Program-made: the position numbers and the translations under genes
Source: a bacterium
GTDB lineage: Bacteria > Latescibacterota > Latescibacteria > Latescibacterales > Latescibacteraceae
Assembly: GCA_021372535.1 (NCBI GenBank)
Contig: JAJFUH010000109.1
Location: forward strand, 1 to 45,689
Reading direction: 5' to 3'
Length of the DNA stretch: 45,689 bases
Notes under the pieces: generated by a model
Seen by the model: the letters and a program-made list of their open reading frames with translations, nothing else
Database searches by the model: none
Told to the model about the DNA's origin: nothing
Part shown: positions 8,361 to 16,330 of the stretch, piece by piece
How positions within the stretch are numbered: the first letter of the stretch is position 1
How the letters are laid out: the number at the start of each line of letters is the position of its first letter

Positions 8361-9254
8361 TTACAGAACATCCTGATACGCAAGAAACAGCGCCCGGTAG
8401 TAGTGCATGACACGGATCGGGTCGGTGCTTTCCGGTATTTCCGCACAGCAGTATCCCCGGTAACCGTTTCCCCGCAGGAGCGTGAATAGTTTCCGGAAGG
8501 GATATTCTTCCAGAAAGAGGTCGCGCATGTGGACGAAATGTATCTTATCCCTGAGGAGGTTGAAGTTGTCTTCCAGGCCGCCGTCGAGCAGGTCGGACTG
8601 GTTCGAGTTCCAGCAGATAAAGCAGTTGCCGCTGTCCGCATAATTGAGCATCTTTCTGATTCTCGGCACACGGCTTGTTTCGGTTCCATGAACCTCGACA
8701 CGGATTTCGACGCCGTGGTTTCCGGCGAATTCGCTCACCTCGCGGAACGACTTCCCGATCTGTTCGAGCGTTTTTTCTTCGGGGATACCCTCACCGACAT
8801 GGAGGTTGTTGGGCCGCACCTTGACCCCGGCGGCGGCGACATCTTGGGCGAGCAAGATATACTCTTTCGTACCGTCGATATTCTTTTTCAGCACATCCGG
8901 GTCGGGTGAATCGAACTCGAAAGCGCTTCCGAGGCTCGCGAGAACAACCGGCGAATCCTCGAATTTCTTTCGTACTTCCCTGCGCTGCGCCGCGGTCAGA
9001 TCGACCTCGACCTTGTGTGCATGGGTGGTACGGAGCTCGACCGCTTCGAATTTTGTCTCCGTGCAGTTTTTGATGATCGTATCGATATCCCACGATTTCG
9101 CCAGATTATAGGTAACGAGGCCGAGATGCAGCGGTTCACCCGCGCTTTTCTCCTCGGGAGCGCCATGACACGGTGCAGCGGCGAGCAATGACCCCGCAGA
9201 AACCGTGAGGGCAGAAGCCTTCATGAATCCCCTTCTCGATTGTGTTCCAGCCAT
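8361..9254 (-). CDS. Xylose-isomerase-like TIM-barrel (sugar phosphate isomerase/epimerase), Tat-exported
   Basis: 297 residues from the ATG at 9254, chosen over an upstream start at 9287 because AAGGAG sits 8 bp before it and the protein then begins with a Tat signal (SRRGFMK, residues 6-12, then a small-residue run to about 32). The rest matches the AP-endonuclease-2/xylose-isomerase-like TIM barrel: HLGLVTYNLAK (strand 1), FEAVELRTTHAH (strand 2), VKVRPNNLHVGEG (strand 4), IRVEVHG (strand 5, usual metal-ligand Glu), FICWNSNQSD (strand 6), IHFVHMRD (strand 7) and CCAEIPES (strand 8). Known relatives isomerise sugars; the substrate is unknown here. Last gene of the run starting at the rhamnosidase, 79 bp after the cupin gene. 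Confidence 0.88.
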   Translation of the reverse strand: MAGTQSRRGFMKASALTVSAGSLLAAAPCHGAPEEKSAGEPLHLGLVTYNLAKSWDIDTIIKNCTETKFEAVELRTTHAHKVEVDLTAAQRREVRKKFEDSPVVLASLGSAFEFDSPDPDVLKKNIDGTKEYILLAQDVAAAGVKVRPNNLHVGEGIPEEKTLEQIGKSFREVSEFAGNHGVEIRVEVHGTETSRVPRIRKMLNYADSGNCFICWNSNQSDLLDGGLEDNFNLLRDKIHFVHMRDLFLEEYPFRKLFTLLRGNGYRGYCCAEIPESTDPIRVMHYYRALFLAYQDVL

Positions 9255-9333
9255 GACAACCACTCCTTTTCCTGCTTTTTTAAACAATCATGGAGCCGGT
9301 TTATTTTTTTCTCTGGTTCCGATGTTTGTCCCG

Positions 9334-10548
9334 TTACATGCGAAGATCCGGATTTCCGGGCCCGAAATGCTTGAGCATCACTATGGGGTCGGTGGCGGAC
9401 GGATTGGTAATAGTTACCCCTTCGCGGGCCGCCTCCTCACACACGAAGTATTCGTCGTGAGTCAGCTGACCGAACCGTATCAATGCGGGTGTTTCGATGT
9501 CCCATACACCCATCGTTCCATGCCCCTGCATCATTATCAGGCCATACGCCGCGCTGTCTTTGATCGTCACTGTTCGCCCCGGAAGGACAGTCAGTTCCCG
9601 TGCACTGAATGCGTCCGACCGGTAAGAAATCCACATTTCACGGTATCCCTGGGCCTCCATTTCCTCCATCGGCCGCGCCGGAAGCGGGCGCATGAAACGG
9701 TGCTCCTTAAAATTGGGATCGAGGTTCAGGTCCCAGTCGACGATATCGAGCAGAAAGTCGATGTCGCCTTTTTTATCGGAAGGCGTGTCTTTCCAGAGAA
9801 GCTCCTCGGAGACCACCTGGTCACCGGTGAGGGACTGGTACATGGAAAAAACATCCGATGCCTTCTGCGGCTCGTACGTGCAGAGGCTCCCCGGAGCATG
9901 AAGAACTCCCGGCGGAACATCCCAGCCGGTGCCGACCTCGAGGACATATGCCCGTGAGAGGCTGGTAATCCGGTTGTCGCCCTTGGTGAAGTCCATGAGG
10001 CACTGCCGGACCTGTTCCCTAGTCGTGCCGGGTTCGAGCCCGAAAAAGGTATACGGGAAATCGCCGCTGTGATTATTGACCTGCGGGGGAAAATAATACG
10101 CTTCCGGTTTGCCCATCTGGTTTGTCAGGGCCGCGTGTTCGTCACGGTGATGGATGTGATGGGGAAGCGCCTTTTTATTGTCGAAAAATTTCGAATACAT
10201 GGGCCAGCATCCGTGCTTTTTCCAGATACGGTCACCAAGAAGAGAACCTTTCAGCCCGTCGACCGCATCACGGAACAGCACTTTTTCGATACGCGGGCCG
10301 TCCTCGAAAACGATAGAGCTCAGGCCTTCGTTCGGGCTTGTCAGCGGGCCGTTGTCGGCAGGCGTAGTCGAGGAAAACCATCGTTCGTCGATTCCCCCCC
10401 GTTCTCCGCCGAAAGCGTAGTAATCATCGGGGTGCAGTTTTATTCTTCGTCCCGGGATGCAGAAAGAACGGGGTACCCAGGTCGGGGCGAGCCGCACGAT
10501 TCCTTTGCCCCGGTCGAGAGCCGCCGAAGCGAGTGAAAGCGTATTCAT
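9334..10548 (-). CDS. Cupin, class I mannose-6-phosphate-isomerase-like
   Basis: 404 residues; AAAGGAG lies 9 bp before the ATG. The centre resembles type I phosphomannose isomerase: LPHHIHHRDEHA (about 138-149) gives candidate zinc ligands, GKPEAYYF (about 157-164) the GKxE-like Glu, and VPPGVLHAPGS (about 228-238) the later His. The C-terminal part (about 320-400) looks like a second jelly-roll (VLPGRTVTIKDSAAYGLIMM). No signal peptide is visible. PMI-type enzymes interconvert aldose and ketose phosphates, but many relatives of this type are uncharacterised. Its position between a sugar-binding lipoprotein and a TIM-barrel isomerase suggests a role in saccharide use. Confidence 0.8.
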   Translation of the reverse strand: MNTLSLASAALDRGKGIVRLAPTWVPRSFCIPGRRIKLHPDDYYAFGGERGGIDERWFSSTTPADNGPLTSPNEGLSSIVFEDGPRIEKVLFRDAVDGLKGSLLGDRIWKKHGCWPMYSKFFDNKKALPHHIHHRDEHAALTNQMGKPEAYYFPPQVNNHSGDFPYTFFGLEPGTTREQVRQCLMDFTKGDNRITSLSRAYVLEVGTGWDVPPGVLHAPGSLCTYEPQKASDVFSMYQSLTGDQVVSEELLWKDTPSDKKGDIDFLLDIVDWDLNLDPNFKEHRFMRPLPARPMEEMEAQGYREMWISYRSDAFSARELTVLPGRTVTIKDSAAYGLIMMQGHGTMGVWDIETPALIRFGQLTHDEYFVCEEAAREGVTITNPSATDPIVMLKHFGPGNPDLRM

Positions 10549-10665
10549 GAATGTATCTCCTTTATTATAGTTTTGTTATGTATTGTCATTCTCTGTTGTA
10601 TTCCATGTAATTTGCTTCAATCATATTTTTTTCCTTATGCCTTGTGCCTTTTTTATTCAAACCAT

Positions 10666-11658
10666 TCATTGTACCGTCACAGGGTGCAGGAGAGTGTTGA
10701 TTTCAGGCTCGTTCATGTTCGCGGGAGTGGCAAGAACAACGCCCGTATCGATGCGTTTTTCAACTTTCTCCCCACGGAGAACAGCGACCGCTGTTCTGAC
10801 ACCGACAGAGCCGATTTTAAACGGATCCTGAAGTACCAGCCCTTCAATCTCGCCTTTTCCGAGCGCTTCGGTGAGTTTCTCGGATGCATCGAATCCGACG
10901 AGTTTGATTGTATGAGCGAGTCCCCGGGCCTGGAGTGCCCGCAGGCAGCCGAATGTCACCGGCTCGTTGGGAGCGAATATCGCATCCACTTCCTTGAAAC
11001 GGTTGAGAAGGTTCTCGCTCAGACGGTAAGCGGATTCAGTTGTCACTCCCGCATACTGGTTGTCCGAGAGAATCTCGATGGAAGGGAATTTCGAGCGCAT
11101 GGTATCGAGAAATCCCTCTTCACGGTTGGTGTTGGAAGCGCTTCCCTCCTGGTAGCGGAGCACAATGATTTTTCCGGCGCCGTTCAGGAGTTCGCCGACA
11201 CGTTCGGCGGCAAGCACACCGCCGCGGTAGTTGTCGGTCGCGACAAATGCGGCATGAAAATCGCCCTGGAGGTCGGAGTCGATGACAATGGTCGGGATTC
11301 CCAGACGCTGCGCCTCTGCGACCGGTTTTATGAGTGAACGGTCATCGAGGGGAGCGATGACAATGGCGCTCACCCCGGATGAAATGAACGTCTCGACAAT
11401 CTGGAGCTGCTCCTCACGGTCGTCTTCCCTGAGCGGACCTTTCCAGATTATTTCCACTCCGGTGTCACGGGCTGCATCGAGCGCGCCAGCGTGAATGGTT
11501 TTCCAGAATTCATGGATCGTGCCCTTCGGAATGACCGCAATGGTTATGGTTTCTTTCTTCGCCGGTTTTTGGGAGCTTTTCTCGGATTTTCCGCACCCGG
11601 CAGCGGTCAGAGCAAATACCACCGGTATAAGTATGCCATAACATAAAAGTCGGTTCAT
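10666..11658 (-). CDS. Ribose-type sugar ABC transporter substrate-binding lipoprotein
   Basis: 330 residues from the ATG at 11658, preferred to one at 11700 because AGGAG lies about 10 bp upstream and the protein then starts with a lipoprotein signal (MNRLLCYGILIPVVFALTAA, then GC; lipobox AAGC). The mature part is a periplasmic-binding-protein-like I fold of the Peripla_BP_4 type: ITIAVIPKGTIHEFWKTIHA, VSAIVIAPLDDRSL, GIPTIVIDSDL, AFVATDNYRGG, and IEGLVLQDPFKIG near the C-terminus. Such proteins deliver a pentose, hexose or related ligand to an ABC importer or a sensor. No permease or ATPase gene is next to it, so it is an orphan in this view. The gene lies 66 bp after the rhamnosidase. Confidence 0.92.
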   Translation of the reverse strand: MNRLLCYGILIPVVFALTAAGCGKSEKSSQKPAKKETITIAVIPKGTIHEFWKTIHAGALDAARDTGVEIIWKGPLREDDREEQLQIVETFISSGVSAIVIAPLDDRSLIKPVAEAQRLGIPTIVIDSDLQGDFHAAFVATDNYRGGVLAAERVGELLNGAGKIIVLRYQEGSASNTNREEGFLDTMRSKFPSIEILSDNQYAGVTTESAYRLSENLLNRFKEVDAIFAPNEPVTFGCLRALQARGLAHTIKLVGFDASEKLTEALGKGEIEGLVLQDPFKIGSVGVRTAVAVLRGEKVEKRIDTGVVLATPANMNEPEINTLLHPVTVQ

Positions 11659-11724
11659 GGGAATGGTTCTCCTGTGCGCAGCTTCTTTCTTCCTCTTCAC
11701 GGAATCGCGCGGATTCGGCGATCA

Positions 11725-14175
11725 TCACCGCCGGACGAGCGTTTTCCCGCTCAGATTTTCCACCGTAACGGTATATCCGGCAGGAACATCGATGCTGTAC
11801 CTGATGCTCTCGCCTTCCTTCGCCCACGACACATTCACATCGCCACCGGGAACAGGCATCCGTCCCTCGCACCACTCCAGTCCTGTATCGCAGAAACGGA
11901 GGTTCACGCGTTTGTTCTGCGTATCGATACGGTATACACCGAGAATGTCACGGTAGAGACAGTGGGAAACATGCGATGCGAAACCATGGTTGCAGCTTGC
12001 AGTCGTTCCAATATTCTCCCAGAGTGTCCCGGTCTTTTCCGCCATATAGAGGAAGTATCCCGCCAGTTCGTCCTTCTCCTGCCCGCAGAGGCCGTAACGG
12101 CTCAAGAGCTCGATACGGAGGTAATTGCCTATGAAAGCGTTTGCGGGATGGATATCGGGATATGCACCTTTTTTTGCGCGATCCGGCCCGAATTCCGTGG
12201 TCAGCATGCGCCAGAGACCTTCATTCTTTTCGGGAGCGGCGACATCGAAGAAAAAGGCATAGTATTGGCAGACCTCGGTGCGGTTACCGGTAACAGCGAG
12301 TTTGCCGTCCTTTCTCACAGCGTTGTCGACGAAAAAACGCCCGTCGAACGACTGACGCCGTATCACTTCGCGAATCTGCTCAGCCTGAGAGGCAAGTCCG
12401 GGCATATCGTACATTCTGCCGGCGGCGGACAGCGCTGCGGCATAGAGCATGTTGGACGGGTAGTTGACATCCCGGACGAATTGATTGGCCGCAGACCATT
12501 CGACAAATATCCAGTTTTCCAGATTCTCGAGCAGACCGTCACCGTTTCTGAACCGTGTGAAATAGTCGAAAAGCGCCAACACTTTCGGTTTGAGGGCGTC
12601 CACGAGCTCACGGTCGCCGCTGCGGGCCTGATATTCTTCGAGTTCGACGACAAACCACAGCGCCCAGTTGGGGATAAAGACACCGTCGTTGTGGTCGGCC
12701 GGGTAACACATGGGAAGCATCCCGTCCGGCATGTACTCGAAGGACTTCGGGAGAAGGAAATTCTCGTAAAAATTCTTTTCGATGGTCGCATTGCCGCACA
12801 GATCGAACGCCACCCTCGAGGTGAAGAAGCTGTCGCAGAGCCAGCCCGCCCGCTCACGCGAGGGACAGTCCATGAATATATCGACCGCGTTCTGGCGGAA
12901 TGTTTCGCGCGCTGCTTCAAAGATTGTATTGAGACGGGGATCGCTGCAGGCAAAAAAAGCGCCGTCGGATTCGGGATTGGCGAGCTCGCGCAGGTAAAGC
13001 CCTCCGGCCTCGCACGAACCAGAGACCACGTTGAGCTTGAGATAACGGAACGTATAAGGTTCAAAGGATTCAAGGCTGTAGAGTCCCGGTTCCAGCTCGT
13101 ACCCTATTGCATTGACACAGCCGAGCCGTTTGAAATCGACATCGCCATCGGACAGAATCTCGTCGAAAGTCACATACAGTTTCGCTGCCTTCGCGCACCC
13201 GATCCGCATCCCGATGAATCCGGTAAGGTTGGTGCCGAAATCGAAAATGGCGCATGAATTATCCCCGAGCCTGACCGGTGTATCCGGATTATATGAATCG
13301 TCTATCTGCCGCATGGAGACCGTGCGAATTTTTTGAAGCTCGATCGACGGAATAATTTCAAGTTCGCTTTCCTCATATCCCTTCAGTTTGGTGCTGATGT
13401 CTGTCAGCGCCCGGTCTTTCCTGAGCTTTTCAACCGGCACATCACGTTCGAGCTGTCCCTGCGACACATACTGCGAGGGCTGACGGAGCCGGAAGCGCGG
13501 GTACGAAACCCGCCGCGGAATCAGGTTCTTCGCCGGAAGAACAGCACATGCCACTCGCTCCACAGGCGCCGAAACATCGGTCAGCCACCGGTTATATCCC
13601 TCCCCGAGCCGGTAATATTCGATAAAAGGGCGCTGAAAACTGAACCGCTGAACCTTCTGCAGCCGTCTCCCGGGTATGCAGGCATCGAACGGCGTACCTC
13701 CGCCGCCCGTGGATGCGACAACCTTTCCGTCCGCAATTATCTCTGCCTGAAGAAAGGAAGGCTGGTCGAGGAGATAGTAGCTGTTCACATTGTATCCCGC
13801 AACCTCGATAGCGAGCAGGTTTTGCGGCGCAGTCGCCAGCCCGCTCAGATTCCATTCATCGACCCGGTAAAAACCATGCGGACCTCTCGCCGGGCCATGA
13901 CCGACAAACCTGCCGTTCAGATAGATGCGGTAAATCGTCGAACCGGCAACCCGCAGCATGATGTTCCTGGCATCTGATTGTGGGAATGCGGCGCGGAAGC
14001 CGACTGTAAGATTCTTTTCACGGTCACGTCCTTCCGGCCAGACCGGTTTCGCCGATTGAAACGATGCCGTCTCAAGTCCACAAGCCGGTTTGCCTGTGGT
14101 AACGGCATACATCGCGATGGTTCCCGCTGTCATCAGTAACCGTACGATACGCCGATAAAAAACTCTCAATATCAT
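11725..14175 (-). CDS. GH78-type alpha-L-rhamnosidase, exported
   Basis: 816 residues from the ATG at 14175 (AGAGGGG about 8 bp upstream); an ATG at 14208 has no ribosome binding site. Residues 1-33 look like a signal peptide. The N-terminal half has the beta-sandwich with YLNGRFVGHGPARG (about 85-98), typical of rhamnosidase N domains. The (alpha/alpha)6 barrel contains MDCPSRERAGWLCDS (about 445-460), which keeps the conserved Asp, Glu and Asp of the GH78 active site, and GTLWEN near residue 725 gives the late Glu. The C-terminal beta domain ends with YTVTVENLSGKT. It would release terminal rhamnose from glycosides or pectic polymers outside the cytoplasm. First gene of a likely operon with the lipoprotein, cupin and TIM-barrel genes. 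Confidence 0.9.
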   Translation of the reverse strand: MILRVFYRRIVRLLMTAGTIAMYAVTTGKPACGLETASFQSAKPVWPEGRDREKNLTVGFRAAFPQSDARNIMLRVAGSTIYRIYLNGRFVGHGPARGPHGFYRVDEWNLSGLATAPQNLLAIEVAGYNVNSYYLLDQPSFLQAEIIADGKVVASTGGGGTPFDACIPGRRLQKVQRFSFQRPFIEYYRLGEGYNRWLTDVSAPVERVACAVLPAKNLIPRRVSYPRFRLRQPSQYVSQGQLERDVPVEKLRKDRALTDISTKLKGYEESELEIIPSIELQKIRTVSMRQIDDSYNPDTPVRLGDNSCAIFDFGTNLTGFIGMRIGCAKAAKLYVTFDEILSDGDVDFKRLGCVNAIGYELEPGLYSLESFEPYTFRYLKLNVVSGSCEAGGLYLRELANPESDGAFFACSDPRLNTIFEAARETFRQNAVDIFMDCPSRERAGWLCDSFFTSRVAFDLCGNATIEKNFYENFLLPKSFEYMPDGMLPMCYPADHNDGVFIPNWALWFVVELEEYQARSGDRELVDALKPKVLALFDYFTRFRNGDGLLENLENWIFVEWSAANQFVRDVNYPSNMLYAAALSAAGRMYDMPGLASQAEQIREVIRRQSFDGRFFVDNAVRKDGKLAVTGNRTEVCQYYAFFFDVAAPEKNEGLWRMLTTEFGPDRAKKGAYPDIHPANAFIGNYLRIELLSRYGLCGQEKDELAGYFLYMAEKTGTLWENIGTTASCNHGFASHVSHCLYRDILGVYRIDTQNKRVNLRFCDTGLEWCEGRMPVPGGDVNVSWAKEGESIRYSIDVPAGYTVTVENLSGKTLVRR

Positions 14176-14240
14176 CGCAGCGTCCCCTCTTTCGTTCAGA
14201 ACAACCATACATATATTTTAAATTACATTGGGTTATTCAA

Positions 14241-14322
14241 TGAGGAGGGCGGTGAAAAAGTCTCTTTTTCACACGTCCGATAATGAAATGTATTAATTGT
14301 TCGCTGTCAAAAGCATGTAAAT
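14241..14322. repeat. Diverged dispersed repeat, copy A (with hairpin)
   Basis: The core 14267-14322 aligns with 23770-23824 at 43 of 55 positions with one gap (hand alignment), starting TTTCAC and sharing CCGAT, TATTA and TTGTT words. Similarity weakly continues to the left through GGAG and an A-rich run. This copy also has a perfect 9-bp stem, GTGAAAAAG (14252-14260) and CTTTTTCAC (14264-14272), with a 3-nt loop. Confidence 0.6.
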
Positions 14323-14391
14323 TGGAACTTTATGCCGACTCTTGACAGCCTGTATCCCCGAAAACGGTATTTTTCACCATGCTTCTACAGT

Positions 14392-14516
14392 ATTGTACAA
14401 GAATCGTCATTCCCAAGAACGAAGTGAATTGAGAATCCAGTATTACCTTCACTGTGTCATGCGCATGAGATAATGGATTCCCGTTGTCACGGGAATGACA
14501 CTCAAACGTGTACAAT
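14392..14516. repeat. MITE-like palindromic element with terminal inverted repeats
   Basis: Outer ends ATTGTACA (14392-14399) and TGTACAAT (14509-14516) are exact reverse complements. Moving inward, GTCATTCCC (14406-14414) pairs with GGGAATGAC (14491-14499), and GAATCCA pairs with TGGATTC (14474-14480). The right arm has its own small stem, CCCGT/ACGGG. The 125-bp unit therefore folds as one long imperfect palindrome and encodes nothing. GTCATTCCC...GGGAATGAC elements are common as non-autonomous dispersed repeats in many bacteria. Confidence 0.65.
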
Positions 14517-14564
14517 CGTCTCATTCGTAAGTTTTATGCACTCGTTGAATTATCAGAAATTATT

Positions 14565-15518
14565 TCATGTCCCCATGAGCGCTCGCAGGACACGGTTGTC
14601 TTCCTTCAGGTCGCGGATATGGTTTTTAAGCTGTTCGGCTTTCGAGTCACCCGGTATGGGATACTCAAAATGCTGGGTGATGGGAGCCTGATACCCTGAC
14701 TTTTTCAGCATGGTGAAAAATTCGGCGCTGACCATTCCCTTTCCGAGGAGACACCAGTCGACTGTCCCGCCTTTCCCGGGAGTACATTCCCAGGTGAAAT
14801 CCTTGACAATCACCGCTCCGATGTGCGACTGAATAAGCCGGTACTGCGTGCGCCAGGACAATCCGCCCTCCACCGTGGCATGACCGATATCGAAATGCGA
14901 GGCGAGATACCGTGGATCGAGGTCCCGGATGATCTCATACACATCCCAGACAGCGGCGCCGACCATATTCCGGCCCGAATGATTCTGGTAGAGGCCGCAC
15001 ATCCCAAGTTCCTTGTTGAGCTGTGCGAGGTCACGGAGCTGCGGCTTGATTTCCGCGAGCTGATCCTGAATAGCGGCATCGTCCCTGTACTGCCACCACC
15101 CGCAGCGATAGTACCTGATTCCGAGCTTGCTCGCGGTCCGGAGAATTCGCTCCGTATACTGTTCATCGGGATTACGGATTGCGGTCGCCATGATGAGCAG
15201 TTCAAGTTTCCTTTTTCCGAGCGCCTCGACCATCCTGGGGAGGTCATCCTCAACCCGTTCCGGAAGGACATGTCCTTCCGGGCGGACAGGGCATTCGATG
15301 CCGTCCCATCCGACTTCCGCAGCAGCCTCGGCGGTCTCCTCGTAATTGAGTCCAAGGCTCTGGAATGTTTTGGTAAACCCTCCGAATTTGAGCACGGATT
15401 TTTCAGCGGCCTGCGCACCGGTACTGTGACCGGCGCCCAAAACTGCGGATGCAATACCGGCCGTGGAGGCGCCTTTGAGAAACGTCCTCCGTGTCAGGGA
15501 TTTAATTTCGGTCATCAT
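14565..15518 (-). CDS. Xylose-isomerase-like TIM-barrel protein, Tat-exported (second copy)
   Basis: 317 residues from the first of two adjacent ATGs (15518 or 15515); AGAGGAG lies just upstream. A frame extending to 15662 lacks a binding site and would overlap the preceding gene. Residues 10-15 (TRRTFL) are a Tat motif followed by a small-residue segment to QAAEK. The barrel shows LGLNYEETAEAAAEVGWDGI (strand 1 region), RYYRCGWWQYR, LGMCGLYQNHSG (strand 5), YLASHFDIGHATVEGG (strand 6, DxGH) and HIGAVIVKDFTW (strand 7). These are hallmarks of the sugar isomerase/epimerase group, with metal-binding Asp and His. It is only distantly like the copy at 8361. Substrate unknown. Confidence 0.88.
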   Translation of the reverse strand: MMTEIKSLTRRTFLKGASTAGIASAVLGAGHSTGAQAAEKSVLKFGGFTKTFQSLGLNYEETAEAAAEVGWDGIECPVRPEGHVLPERVEDDLPRMVEALGKRKLELLIMATAIRNPDEQYTERILRTASKLGIRYYRCGWWQYRDDAAIQDQLAEIKPQLRDLAQLNKELGMCGLYQNHSGRNMVGAAVWDVYEIIRDLDPRYLASHFDIGHATVEGGLSWRTQYRLIQSHIGAVIVKDFTWECTPGKGGTVDWCLLGKGMVSAEFFTMLKKSGYQAPITQHFEYPIPGDSKAEQLKNHIRDLKEDNRVLRALMGT

Positions 15519-15576
15519 ATACACTCCTCTGTCAGATGTGTCAGTGCATGGTATCAATTTTCCCTTATAACCGGTA

Positions 15577-16212
15577 TCAATGGTATAACCGGTTGAAATC
15601 CTCAAGTATATCGCCGTTGAGCGATACACGGATTTTATCGGGATTATTGACAATGTCGGCAACTATTATTTTCAGATCACGAACGTTGCTCGTCACCCTG
15701 CGGTTGATATACCGGCTCAGGATTGGTGACACCGCCTTGAGCAGCAGGCTGGCAACGATGTTATCGCCTCCCTCGCCGTAGATATTCAATGTTACCGAAA
15801 CGGAGTTTTGATTACCGGTATAATTCAACAGGAAAAGCACTTTCCCCATCAATGATATGGGTATACCCCAGTTTTTCAGTTTCCCGCGGGCATAAAAAAC
15901 CTTGTTGTTTTCGTCTGACTGAATGACGAAAAGGTCACCTTCGATCCCCGTGGGATCGATGACATGGAGAGCGGCGCCCTTCATGCTCACCTTGTAGCGC
16001 GGTGTAAAATCATACACCTCCCACAGCTTGCCGATGAGATAGGGATTGTTCAATATCCGGTTCCACATATCAAGCGTGGCATCGATGGTAAAGCTCGTTT
16101 TATAGGAAATGCTGGCTTTATCGATAAAATCCCTGGTATTCACGGTTTGAGCATGACTATATGTGATACATGATATCCATACAAGCATGGCGGGTACAGT
16201 CATTTTTTTCAT
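15577..16212 (-). CDS. Exported protein, possible START/SRPBCC-like fold
   Basis: 211 residues from the ATG at 16212, with only a weak GAGAA binding site; a TTG at 16218 is also possible. Residues 1-21 (ending SHAQT) look like a Sec signal peptide. The mature part alternates strands and helices. DMWNRILNNPYLIGKLWEVYDFTPRY resembles the opening of START/SRPBCC lipid-binding domains, and a middle run (LFVIQSDENNKVFYARGKLK) looks like beta strands. No catalytic motif stands out and I do not recognise the family with certainty. It ends 58 bp before the downstream TIM-barrel gene, so the two may be co-transcribed. Confidence 0.6.
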   Translation of the reverse strand: MKKMTVPAMLVWISCITYSHAQTVNTRDFIDKASISYKTSFTIDATLDMWNRILNNPYLIGKLWEVYDFTPRYKVSMKGAALHVIDPTGIEGDLFVIQSDENNKVFYARGKLKNWGIPISLMGKVLFLLNYTGNQNSVSVTLNIYGEGGDNIVASLLLKAVSPILSRYINRRVTSNVRDLKIIVADIVNNPDKIRVSLNGDILEDFNRLYH

Positions 16213-16330
16213 ACACAATTATTCTCGCTGAAATGCAATCTCAAAAAGAGTTAAAAATATTAACCGGGCAATTCATAGTGTCAACACCATAAAACCTGAT
16301 AAAAAAAACCATACGTCTGACCATACGCCG

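Larger units (their letters stand above)
14176..14564. other. 389-bp intergenic region made largely of repeats
   Basis: It lies upstream of the rhamnosidase and downstream of the second TIM-barrel gene. It holds a 9-bp perfect hairpin (14252-14272) within a diverged dispersed repeat (14241-14322) and a MITE-like palindromic element (14392-14516). No gene is evident; a short open frame crossing the palindrome is a by-product of it. An AT-rich stretch at about 14205-14240 is the likely rhamnosidase promoter zone, but no convincing boxes are seen. Confidence 0.6.

Noticed and set aside
11674-13257. 527-codon plus-strand frame opposite the rhamnosidase
   Set aside because: It is antisense to a clear GH78 gene whose active-site motifs are intact; no support for the antisense product.
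14330-14524. Small minus-strand frame in the gap before the rhamnosidase
   Set aside because: It runs through the palindromic element at 14392-14516; the codons come from the repeat.
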